From assembly GCF_965638725.1 (NCBI RefSeq), contig NC_134949.1, positions 81,374,017-81,438,016 of the forward strand: DNA of 64,000 nt. Direction: 5' to 3'. The translations under genes were made by a program, and so were the position numbers. Shown piece by piece: positions 11,612 to 26,700 of this stretch. The notes beneath the pieces were generated by a model. It had not been told where the DNA came from, did not search any database, and was given only the letters and a program-made list of their open reading frames with translations. How positions within the stretch are numbered: the first letter of the stretch is position 1; every line of letters begins with the position of its first letter. Origin of the DNA: Aptenodytes patagonicus (lineage: Eukaryota; Chordata; Aves; Sphenisciformes; Spheniscidae).

Positions 11612-14600
11612 AAAACCCCAAACAAACACACAAACACACACAAAACCAAACTAGAGCTAATATTCAACACTATTACAGTAGGTGAATAGTGTCTGATCTT
11701 GTTCCCAGAAGCCACAAAGATCTTCATAGGACCAAGAGCCAAACCCCAAACACCTTATACTTCAGAAGCAGAGGGAGTTATAGTAGTTCTGGGGCAGAAG
11801 ATGGCAAGGACATTCAGATGCCATGCTAGCTTCTTGCAGGATGAAGCACTGCTTTGCATGCTGTTGGGTTTTGAATCACGCAGTATAATCCTGGCCTAGG
11901 CAATCTTCTCCGATTTGTAGTCTCCCATGCCTAGAGATTCAGGTCACCCAACAGTCCCTGTGTGCCAGGATCATCCAGCTACTAGCGACACTGGTGTTGC
12001 ATTTTAGATCTTTCATGGGTTACATGCAGTTGAAGAGCCAAGGCAGGCCACTTCTGATGCAGTGACATCAGGACAACCTGTGCAATACTACTGCAATCTT
12101 TTGTGTTAGCTTAATTATCTTTAAGTCACCAAAAAATACCTTTTGGTTTGTTTAATATCCTAGCTGTTACCAGAATTTAGTGATATATTTGCAACCAACA
12201 TCATCTTCTGATCAACAGAGCCTCCTTAGGTGAAGAAAGGTTAAGTACACCTTATAAACCTATGCGCCCACACCACAGCAGTCTGCAGATTTCGTATCAG
12301 CTTAACACTTGCATATAAGTCACCTAATAAAACCTCAAAATTAACTCCTTACTGCACAGGCCAGGCTATACAGCAAACAATTACCTGAGTGCACTAATGT
12401 GCTGCCTGTGAAATATGTTAGTATCAGCAGAGGAGCAGCAGAAAGATTTTCAGCCAGAAGCAATCTGCTCAAGGGAGAAGTGGCATCAAACAAGAGAAGA
12501 AGCTATGAAGCACAGCCTTCAGTTATTTGCATTATTTTGGGAATTTACATCTAAGGTACCATTTTATATAATACTAACTTGCATGCAAACAAAAAACCCT
12601 TCACTGAACAGGTGAATTTACAAAGAAGTTCTGAATTTTTTCGTTTTTCCCCAAATCAAAGATACTGTAACTGTTATTAGAACCGTCCATTTTCCTTTCC
12701 TTATATTGTTGTATAACATCTATCACTTGGCCACAAATGCTACCAGTTCCCATGAATCTTTTGTTATGATGTGCAGATGTAAGGCCTGTACTACAATTGC
12801 TTTTGTGCTTGACGTGCTCAGACGCAAGTTTCCAACTTTCAAAGAAACAAAAGAAGTAGGTCCATAAAGAAAGAAAGTATGTGTATTCCCTGCAAAGGTT
12901 TTGCATGAAAAAAATAAGAGAAAAGTCTGCTGGGGGAGGGGTATGTGTTAAATCTGAAGATCTTCCCCAACATGCAAACTACTTCATCTAGAAATCAACT
13001 TCAGCTGTCATAAAAAGTGTTGTAGCTCTTTGTACTCTAATTCCATCCATTAACTGAAAACCTTTACAACCCAAAAGCTTTAAAAGAGTTTAACAATTAA
13101 GGTAACTCTATAGAGTCACTTGATTTAAAACATGTCCTGAAAAGTAAGCAATTAGTCAGCACTTCTAGGAGGCACTTAACATTCCCTTTGTGGTGAACAA
13201 TACATCTAGAAATGAGAAAAGCCAGTTCATTTTGATAGTGCTTCTATCAGAAAGCTGATCAAGTTGTCTAAACGGTAATTTTTGGGGAACTGTAACGATG
13301 ATAATGAAGTCTTTTCCCTGAGGACAAAAGGGCTGTACAAATTAAAAAAATAACAAGAAAACAGCAGTACAAATATACAATACTGCATTTTCAAGCAGTA
13401 CTTGCTCAAGAATCTGAATAGATACGGCTTTTTTTTTTTTTTCCATCTTGAGTGCTGAAGCAGAAAAACCTCTTTTCCCCTTGCTCAACTTTCATGTGAG
13501 CAGTTCCTAAATCTGGTGCTCTCCTGCACTTGGTGGTCTAACACCTGGTCTTCCCCTGGCAAAGAGTCAACATTAAAGTGTCAGAGTATGTGTTATTCCC
13601 AGCTGCTGATCTTATTAAGAGGGTCACATGTTTAACACAGGTCAGGAATACACAGTTTCAGAAAGGATGACTAGGACCAAGAAGCCTTCCTGAAACTGCC
13701 CTGAAACCCCCCGACTCACTTCACAAGCACCCCATTCCCTTCTTCTTCATCTGAGGTCCCCTCTCCTCTCTCCTGGTATACACACAATATTTTATTGAGT
13801 AGCAAGACAACTAAAATAGAAAAAAGTGAAGTAAGTTGTAGCGTATGAACATGAGAAATGAGAAGCTCAAACCTCAAAATGTACATAGGAGATGGCCAGT
13901 AAGGAGTCTAGACATTTTAGATTCTGATGGCTTCCTAGACAAAAATACCAGAGTAAAAATTAGACTTGGCTGCTGTGTCTCAGTTAGCAACTGAGAAATA
14001 TTTTCCATTAGTAAATGTATTGCATTTCTCATTATTGATAACAGACATGGGAACCAAGTCTAACTTCTACTCCGGTATTTCAGTTATACATATAACCTCA
14101 CACACAATTAACAGATGGTTTTGGCAGCGGTAGCAAAGGCTACCCAAACCAGTTATTCTTTAATCGCCACCACTGTTGCTGTAACACGCTCTGAAAGGGC
14201 CCAATCATATTCCTCCGAACTATCACAACGGCACTGAGTAGTGACGTTCAGAGAACGACTGTTCAGTATCCTATGACAGGTTGCTAAAAAGACCAGAGTG
14301 TTGGCAAAACATTTGATTTTTTTCTACATGGGACACTGCCAATAAAATGCATTATTCATGACTACGTATTTGTGCTAGCTTATACTGTTCTTAACATTCC
14401 ATTTCAAAGTAGGCAATTCTCATGTTTTCAGTAAGATAGATACATATAATAAATATACGTGTACACACGAGCACAGAACAGATGAGTAGTTTGGTACTTA
14501 AATCAACTTGATCATTAAATACGTGATGTATCCTACTTTAGATCAACTACACTTGACAAGTAAACTTTAGTGAAAAATTGAACTTGTGGGTAATGATGAC

Positions 14601-14891
14601 CTTAGCGTAAATTTTGCTGCTAAATCATTTCTTTTCATGAATTGCAAGAGTTTATAAAACTGTATCTGGAATAACCATCAACTGAGCATAATAGGAGACA
14701 GATTAGACTGCAGGAAAATGAGAGGGGTTTTGCTTTTCCACGTTTCAGATTTTATTAACTGTTCTTAGATCCTTTTATGGCTTATTCCTACCACTGTCTG
14801 CCAGGCAACAGTGTGAAACCAAAAGACATTTACATGGCTAAAAAATGTAAATATTAGTGAAAGAAGCATGCATACAAGAACAGTTTGGGGA

Positions 14892-14915
14892 TTTTTTTTT
14901 TTTTTTTTTTTTTTT
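14892..14915. repeat. Poly-T run, 24 bases
   Basis: Uninterrupted T tract on the plus strand. No LINE or SINE body adjoins it, so I call it a simple repeat only. Confidence 0.85.
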
Positions 14916-15195
14916 AATTTATATCCCTGTGCTGATGCCACCCTTCCACCTATATTTCAAGCTTTGGAGGAAGTTCTGAAATGTAACCAGATTTATTAAA
15001 AGCTGAGAGGTTTTCTGTCATAAAACTGTGTAAGAGAATTGCAATTTTTGCAACTGCAATATGGTAAGACAGAAAGTGAATATATTACTGTATTACCTTC
15101 CTAAAACATACCCTTCATATAACAACTTAGAAAGTGACCTCTAACAAAGATTTACAAGAAAAAAAGTATTTTGTCCTTTAGTTACAGTTGTTGGA

Positions 15196-15289
15196 GTGTT
15201 TTTTTGTTTTGGTTGGGATTTTTTGTTTGTTTTGGGGAAGGGGGAGTTGGTGTTTGGGTTTTTTGTTTGAGTTGTTTTGTTTTGTTTTA
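15196..15289. repeat. T/G-rich low-complexity tract
   Basis: Plus strand is built of TTTTGTTTG, GGTTGGG and TTTTGTTTTG blocks with almost no C or A. Similar shorter tracts occur at 8150-8220. Confidence 0.7.
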
Positions 15290-16969
15290 AATCTAGGCAT
15301 ATTGAAGTGTTTACTCCCACTGCTTTAACAGATCATCAGTATGGAAAAAGTTATGAGTTCACTTTACCTTTGATCTATTTCATTTTTCTTCTTGCAGTTT
15401 CCTCTTCATGTAAAGTATTATGAAAGAGTGCAAAAGTACATAATCATCTAGTTTTGATCACTGAGCATATTACTGTGCATATTCGGAAAATACAAATACT
15501 CTTCTAAAAAAGACCAACTGGCCTGACAACAGTGCATTATTCCTAACTAATGAGAATCTCTGTCTCTCTGGCTACAAGCCAAATCAAAAACATTTTGATT
15601 GCGTTTTTCCTCCCTTTTCTCTCTGTTTTGGGATGGTGGGTGGAAGGGACATGAGCGTTACATCTTTTTTTACATTCTTAAATGCTTTTAGAATCTAATA
15701 AAATGAAACTAATGCTATCATTGGCTCCAATTTATAAGTTGTAAAGAGATAGGAAAAGCATAAATCCATCCTTTTGTTATTTCCAAAGCTGGAAATATAA
15801 GTAATGCAAAAGAAACATCTTTCCTGTTTATATGTTGTCAAAGGCCCATTGAAACTGTGGAAGAAAATATTCAAGATACGGTATTTCTATGAAGTTCAGG
15901 AAAGAAGCCATGTTTCACAAAGAGACTTTTTTTCTTTTGGAGGAAAAGACCCAAACATGCAAGTTCAACAGATTATATTATAAAGAAGCTGCAAGCAGCT
16001 AAAACAGTCCTCATCTTTCCAAAGAAACAATGCATTGATTTCTCACCTCAAAAAACTGACTGAAAAAAGTATGTGAAATGGCAGTACAATAGATTCATTT
16101 TCTTGCTTGTTCAGGGAAAAAAGATAGTATAAATAAGATCTACACTACAGATCAAAAAAAACTATCAAAAGATTACACAGCGTCAAGGATATTCCATTAG
16201 TCTTTCACTTCAGGAGACCAGTCTCTTTATCACAGATGACTACCTACAGGGTAACCTCAAGCTAGCCATTTATGTAACATCACCAAAACCACCACTGAAC
16301 TTAGCATTTCTGGCAACCACAGCTTTGTCCCAAGAACAGAACAAAAAGGTTATACAGTAAGTCACATCCAGGGACTGAAATGAGAGCTGAGAAAAATTAG
16401 ACCTGTTCTAGAATGGGCTAAGGCAAAACAGGACTTTTTAAAACAAAAGTTCCCTGAAGGGTGGGGAGAGGAACCCTTCTGTAAATTTTCTGGTTAAGTG
16501 CTAAAACATGTCTCAAATTGTTATTAATACAGCGTATTGATTTCTCTCATTTCTGCTTCAATAAAGCATAAATATCAACAATGAACAAAGCTCCAGAAAA
16601 CTCTGCTACTTGACACTGTAGAGAGGCACAAGCCTGTCCACAGCCAGCTGATAGCCTTTCACGCAGATTATAAGAGATTTTACATTACAACTTCTCCATC
16701 TCTCTTCATCTTCTGCACTACTGCCAAAATAAGTTTCTAGTACTTTTTTTTAAACATCTGACAATTCCTAGTTGTTCACAAACCAATATGAATGCAATTT
16801 CAGAAGTGCAAATTGTTTTCAAATCACACTAATAGAAAGAGAAGCAAATAATGCAAAATGGCTTAGGATAACATCGATAACAATACCATCGCTTATTTAA
16901 AATCATTCAATAAACAAAAACTAGCAGAAATTTTAATATTTGTAATTATTTTGTCTTAACAAAGACTTA

Positions 16970-20487
<3,518 letters not shown>

Positions 20488-20614
20488 TGTTGTGGTTTAA
20501 CCTGGCAGGCGGCTAAATACCACACAGCTCTTTGCTCGCTCCCCCCGCCCCACAGTGGGATGGGGGAGAGAATCAGGGAAAAAGAGTAAAATTCATGGGT
20601 TGAGATAAAGACAG

Positions 20615-20620
20615 TTTAAT
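20615..20620 (-). promoter_or_regulatory. LTR polyadenylation signal ATTAAA
   Basis: ATTAAA on the minus strand, about 150 bases downstream of the TATA box, is consistent with the R-region poly(A) signal of the LTR. It is sense to LRP6. Confidence 0.55.
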
Positions 20621-20766
20621 AGGACAGAAAAGGAAGGGAAAATAGTCATAATGATAATAGAATATACAAAGCAAGTGATGCACAATGCAATTGCTCACCA
20701 CCCGCCGACCGATGCCCAGCCAGTTCCCGAGCAGCAGTCACTGCCCCCCAGCCAACTCCCTCCAGT

Positions 20767-20788
20767 TTATATACTGAGCATGACGTCA
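20767..20788 (-). promoter_or_regulatory. LTR promoter elements: TATA box and CRE
   Basis: On the minus strand the perfect palindrome TGACGTCA (20788-20781) precedes TATATAAA (20774-20767), the layout of a U3 promoter. It points the same way as LRP6 and lies about 3.4 kb upstream of exon 2. Whether it is active cannot be read from sequence. Confidence 0.65.
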
Positions 20789-21023
20789 TATGGTACGGAA
20801 TAGCTCTGTGGCCAGTTTAGGTCAGCTGTCCTGGCTGTGCCCCCTCCCAGCTTCTCGCTGGCAGGGCATGGGAAGCTGAAAAGTCCTTGACTAGTGCAAG
20901 CACTACTTAGCAAAAACAAAAACATCAGTGTGTTATCACATCATTCTCATCCTAAATCCAAAACACAGCACTATGCCAGCTACTAGGAAGAAAATTAACT
21001 CTATCCCAGCCGAAACCAGGACA

Positions 21024-22798
21024 ATGTAGTTTATTCTTCTAATTAAAGTACCCAATACAGTGTAAAAGCTATGCTTAGTTATAAAATAAGCTTTTTTTGT
21101 ATCCACCAGCAGGAGCAAACATTTGCTCAGAGAACACAAAAGTTACAAAAACTAAAGTTTAAGACATTTGAACTGCAACAAAAATAATTTAAATCATAAG
21201 AAACTCTTGCCAATAGCGGGATCACTGAGCCTGCTTCTTAAGTCCAACATTCACATAACACCTTCCCTAAGCTTACTACATTCAATATTAAAATCCAGCC
21301 ACTGCCTTTTTTGCCCTACCTTTACAACTAGAATTCTTCATCAGCATCCTTCTCCTCACCACCGAACTTCAGTTCTTGTACCAAATATTTCTCTTGGCTA
21401 CAGCTCTTGTTTCTCTCCCTAGCATACTGAAAGCTGCTAATCCCCAAGATACTTAAGTCCGGTTTCCCTAACACTTGTTTACTTAAGTCTTGCTTTGTAC
21501 ATCTGATTTGCAAGCGTCTGATACTGGCTTAAAAATGCTGCAGCCCACAGGATGCAAAGTGATGAACCAACATAAAAAGACCACTTTACCAGAATTTTTT
21601 TGTGTTTAAGTGGCTACATTAAGCTGTCAGAATTTGTCCCGTTTTTCTTTAACTAGTCCAGTGGCCTTTTCCACAAGTTCCCGCTTACTCCCTTTCTACT
21701 TTCAATGATCCATGACACCTCTGCATGCCACGAGGTCAGTGTTACCTTCATCATGCTCATTCTCTTTCACTGACATGGAATTTAGCCTGGTTAAAGCAAT
21801 TAACATCATCACATTTTCCTCAAGCCCTTTTTTCTCATTCCCAACCCCCAGCAATGCTGTTTTACCCCCTCACTTAGTTAAGGGCCCCTCCCCAAGCTGA
21901 TTCAAATCATTACGTCAGTGAAAGGTTTGACTGGGTTAGCAAGTTGAATCAACTCAAGAAGTGGTCCAGCAAACTCCAAAACTAACATAAGGCAAGCAGC
22001 AGGGAGTTGGAAGGGGGAGCAGCTCTCCCCCCTTTCACTGGCAGCCTGCTAGATCTGCTCAAGACGCAACTGCAGCCACATCCTTTCTCCCCGGCTCCAC
22101 TTTCAGCCGTCGGTTCCCCATCTCTCTTTTACATTGGCACTAGCACTTGTCCCATACCACAGCAAGACAATGCTGGGAGCTAAACCAGCAGAAGGCTACC
22201 ATGCTCTCCCCCCACCTGCCAAAAAAGTAGTTTTTAGCCAGCCATCATCCAGAACCAGTTCAGAACAAAATCAGATAAACATAAGTACTAGCACACCAGG
22301 GAAAGGGAAGACTGCATCAGCTTTGACAAATTAGTTGAACGAGTTGCTTGTAAACCTCCAATTTAGCAACAGGACCCTCCAGACTAGAGGTGGCCACCTA
22401 AGTTGTGGCAACCTGCCCCAGAATCCCACTGTGGCCCAGCCAGTAATACTGGGCAGCTGCTCACATTGTGGAAAGTAATATCCATGCAGGAGTCCACTGG
22501 TAAGAAACCCATGGATTGTTACATTGGAAGAAGACATTATTGAGCTGGGAAGAGAAAACTCCCCGTCTCCTAAAAGTCTTGCTGAAGAACGCTGAGCATC
22601 TAAAGGTGAATTGATACTGCCAAGCACACTGCCACAAGGATGGCAAATATGAGGACTGGAAAACAGGAGATGCGGTGATGAGATGTGCCAAGTGAATACA
22701 CACTGTCCTGGATGAGGCACAGTAAGCATGAAGGATTTGCCAGACACCTTGACGGAATGACATGCACCCACATTCAGTCCACAAGAGAAGGAAAAGCA
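21024..22798 (-). other. LRP6: LRP6 intron 1 between the LTR and CR1 copy 3
   Basis: No gene found. The minus-strand frames between 22331 and 22991 are partly antisense to the CR1 at 22799 and partly chance; none shows a known domain. Confidence 0.6.
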
Positions 22799-23743
22799 GA
22801 TACTGAGGCCAGCTCTGTTTAATATCTTTACCAATGATCTGGACAAGGGGATCGAGTGCACCCTCACTAAGTTTGCAGATGACACCAAGTTGGGTGGGAA
22901 TGCTGATCTGCTTGAGGAAGCCTCTACAGGGGGATCTGGACAGGCTGGATCGATGGGCCGAGGCCAACTGTATGAGATTCAAGAAGGCCAAGTGCCGGGT
23001 CCTGCAATTGGGTCACAACAACCCTTGGGTTGGGAAAGAGTGGCTGGAAAGCTGCCTGGCAGAAAAGGACCTGGGGGTGTTGGTCAACAGCCGGCTGAAT
23101 ACAAGCCCACAGTGTACCCAAGTGGCCAAGAAGGCCAATAGCATCCTGGCTTGTATCAGAAATAGTGTGGCCAGCAGGACTAGGGAAGTGATCGTGCCCC
23201 TGTACTCGGCACTGGTGAGGCCACACCTTGAATACTGTGTTCAGTTTTGGGCCCCTCACTACAAGAAGGACGTTGAGGTGCTGGAGCATGTCCAGAGAAG
23301 GGCAACAAAGCTGGTGAAGGGTCTAGAGCACAAGTCTGATGAGGAGTGGCTGAGGGAACTGGGGTGGTTTAGCCTGGAGGAAAGAAGGCTGAGGGGAGAC
23401 CTTATCGCTCTCTACAACTACCTGAAAGGAGGTTGCGGCCAGGTGGGTGTTGGTCTGTTTTCCCAGGTAACAAGCAATAGGACAAGAGGAAATGGCCTCA
23501 AGTTGCGCCAGGGGAGGTTGAGATTGGTTATTGGGAAAAATTTCTTCACCAAAAGGGTTGTCAAGCATTGGAACAGGCTGCCCAGGGAAGTGGTTGGGTC
23601 ACCATCCCTGGAGGTATTTAAAAGACATGTAGATGTGGTGCTTAGGGACATGGTTTAGTGGTGGACTTGGTAGTGCTAGGTTAACGGTTGGACTTGATGA
23701 TCTTAAAGGTCTTTTCCAATCTAAACGACTCTATGATTCTACG
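22799..23743 (+). mobile_element. CR1 LINE copy 3 (5'-truncated, about 0.95 kb)
   Basis: Plus-strand CR1 starting inside the RT domain at the [17 protein letters not shown] block and ending with the CR1 3' terminus CTATGATTCTACG at 23731-23743. The RT catalytic motif FADD is intact (about 22877-22888, frame of [10 protein letters not shown]). A frameshift near 22920 moves the remainder into the frame of 22834-23658, which reads [17 protein letters not shown] through [17 protein letters not shown]. It is opposite in orientation to LRP6 and to the other four CR1 copies here. Confidence 0.95.
22834..23658 (+). pseudogene. CR1 reverse transcriptase C-terminal fragment
   Basis: The frame is open for 274 codons, but the first 25 or so residues are out of the RT frame and only the part from about 22920 is RT-derived ([59 protein letters not shown]). 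It is a 5'-truncated relic, not a host gene. Confidence 0.9.
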
Positions 23744-26700
23744 AAATGGGCATAGATAACCAGCAAAGAGCATTAATTGCAACCTCCTCAAAAACATTCT
23801 ATACACAAAACTCCTTGTATGTAATACAATGCTCCCCACTCCCAAGATGTCCCACAGAGAGCCAACACAAGAACATAAGAAAAACTCTTCTTGACAGACA
23901 CAAGGGTCAGGGTACAGTCAGTTGTGAGGACTCTCCCTTCACACCCCAGGTTTCAGATATCTTCACCTGCTGCTTATAAGAAATTCTGTATATTTGTATT
24001 TTTCATTGCTCAGTTTAGAGGAGCAAGAAGGAAAAGATTTGTCAACAGTTTTGACTTTTGGTTCCTACCCCTCATGTGGGAGCAGAGGTAGAGCTGCAAT
24101 AAGAACTTGAGACTTCGTCAGTCTTTGGAAAACTGTAAATGAATGCCATGTTTATAGTGAATTAGTGTTGTCATGGACAGTTGAGGTAGCATTAGGAATA
24201 AAAGCCTGGGAGACTTGTATCAAATCAGAAGAGAGGCAAATTGCAAATGAAAATAAACTTCCCAAAAAAGCAGGGACCCAGCCTCAAAAAAACTTACAGA
24301 GAGTTGGTTTATATTTTCAAACAAACAAAAAAACTACCGGGAAATACATAAGAGTTTCAGCACAGCAAGCAGCAGGCCAGGATTTTGCACCAAGTGCTCC
24401 ATCACAGCACCTTTCCTGACTTATTCTACACAAATTTTTTTACGCAAACTAATGAACTGACATACCAGTAGCCCCCATTCCACCTTCACTGTGAATGGAG
24501 AGCTCTCTTCTCTCTCTGAACCTCCTTGTTCTCACAAACATACTTGCAGGACACAGCAGGCAACCAGGACTTTACTAAACAAGCACAAGGCAGCCCAAGC
24601 TTGTCAGAGAGGACCTTTTCTCCTCTTTTCAGCTAACCTAAAGTGTATTCCACATGCTAAAGCCACCCAAGGGCTGTTCGGATGGCAACTCAAAAGGTCA
24701 CAGGAACAGTCAGGCTTGCCAGTGAATGAAATGAGTAAAAACATCAGTGCAAAAGGAAAGACACCAAGCAGCAACAACGGCACTTGGATTCTGCGCCAAG
24801 CCTCTACTGTTAGTTTTGCAGGCCTTTGGCCAGATAGGAGCTGTGGAGACCAAGACATTCTGCAAGACTAGCTGGTACAAAGGCTGTAAGTCATCCTTTA
24901 GCCTGCTGAATAACGGGAAAAAAATTCTATTACTAAAGAGCTAGATGGATGGAGGCAAGAGAACAAGAGGAGGGAAAAAATGGAGTACAGGGAAGGAAAG
25001 AAATACCAGGTCCAGGCATAAAAAGTCAACAGACCTGGCAGAGTATAGCAAAAGCACACATGACTGAAGTACACCAAATACTCCAGCATATCACAGGCAA
25101 ATAACTTTCTGAATGGCACGACTTGCCCATCAAATCATCCTGTTGGCAACAGAGCCATAGAACCAGCAGCTGATGATTTCCAAATTATCACAGCATGTCT
25201 CTCTTCAGTGTGAGGTAGAACACTCACACTGATCCACTGTCTCAGCAAGGGAAAGGTGACTCGGCTCATCTTTCCATAACACTGACTCTCCTACTCTGAA
25301 GTTCTTTCCTTTGCAAGCTCATGGGGATAAAACACACCACTTTGACTGGCAGTTGGTATCTTTATAACTTAATATGCTGAATCTCTCTTGCTGACAACAG
25401 CCTAGGATGAGCAGAGAGCTATGCTCCCTGGTCAGGCATCTGCTTGCAGCTGCATCGCCATGTAACACTACCACCTTCTTCCATTACCCTGCTGCTTACA
25501 AGAGGGAGCCACAAAGTGGCAAGAAAATAAAGGTGACCTGGCAGCAGCACAGTACACTTTCCTGGACCAACAGCAGACTCTGGAAAGCAGGAAGGCTCAA
25601 AGGGATGCGTGACCAAGTAGCACCACAATCCATACTAATGTCTGCATAACCTCAACATTACACTTCCCGTTTCCTCAGGTGTCCTCGTAACCTTCCTTCA
25701 ACACTCTCCCAGTTTCTCAAACAGTTGTCAGAATAACACACAGCACTGCAGATGAAGTCATTCTAGTTCCACGCGCATTGGCAATACTCTAGTTCTACTG
25801 GAAATACCCATGCTTAAAGCAACACAATCTATTTAATGAAAAAGTTAGTATGCATGTAGACTGCTGCAAAGCATCTCCTGTCTGCAAGGTATGTTTCCGA
25901 CAGTTCTCCCAAGCACGCGCCTTCGCGACTGCAGAAAAAGAAATCTTGTTTTGCTATACTGCACCAATTAGAGTCCCACATCTGAACAGGGATGATATCC
26001 CAATTCGAAGCCGTATGATGACAGGTAAGACGACCTGATCACACTGAAACAAAACACTACCCTTCACACCTTCTGGCATCATCATTTCCTACAGAGCTTC
26101 TAACAGTAAGAAAACAAACCAAAAGCCTCTATCATATCCCTCATGAAGCTGCTGCAAGACTGTGTATTGCTTAAGGCCCTCCACTGAATTAGAGCACCAA
26201 GACACAATGTTGTGATGCTGTGACAGAGGCAGCCCATTTCCCAAAGCCTAGGAAGGCTAAAGGCTGCAAGATACACCTTGTACACCCTGGCAAGCCGAGA
26301 CGGGAATGCTCCAAAGTTTGTTGCTACTCTGGAGCAATCACAGTTCATGAGCTGCTCCAGCCTGGACAGCACACGTGTTTGGGGGTGCACATCCCCAGCA
26401 TGTCAAGAGTGGCCTGGGAGCATTTGCCCTCAATCACCACTCGCCTCCATAGCTGGAAGATCCTAGTTATACTGGCAGACACCGTGTGGGAATAGCCCCA
26501 GCCAAGGGGTTTCACCCAGATTGCTAATAGTTCCACATGGACCAAAAAAAATCCACACCCTGAGCAGCAGCACACTGGTTTACCTTCAAACTAACAAAGC
26601 CTTTTTCCATATTGACAAGAAGTTCATAGACACTGAGCTACCCTTAGATGACTTTCAGCAATTTAGCCAAACTGGCTAAAAATATTTAAGTCTGTCAGTT

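Larger units (their letters stand above)
20488..21023 (-). mobile_element. Solo LTR of an avian endogenous retrovirus (probably ERVL-like)
   Basis: The element is bounded by TG...CA: TGTTGTGGTTTAACC at 20488 and AAACCAGGACA ending at 21023. I recognise this sequence as a common bird LTR, best read on the minus strand. In that orientation it has a palindromic CRE (TGACGTCA, 20781-20788), then a TATA box (TATATAAA, 20774-20767) and a poly(A) signal ATTAAA (20620-20615), in the expected U3-R-U5 order. The flanks ATGTT (20483-20487) and ATGTA (21024-21028) are a 4/5-match candidate 5-bp target-site duplication. No internal retroviral genes are next to it, so it is a solo LTR. The family name is from memory and uncertain. 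Confidence 0.88.

Noticed and set aside
20936..21139. 67-codon hydrophobic frame overlapping the LTR edge.
   Set aside because: It spans the LTR boundary and is not a known retroviral or host protein.
22331..22991. Overlapping minus frames of 185 and 176 codons.
   Set aside because: Partly antisense to CR1 copy 3 ([19 protein letters not shown] is the antisense of the CR1 text), the rest without recognisable features.
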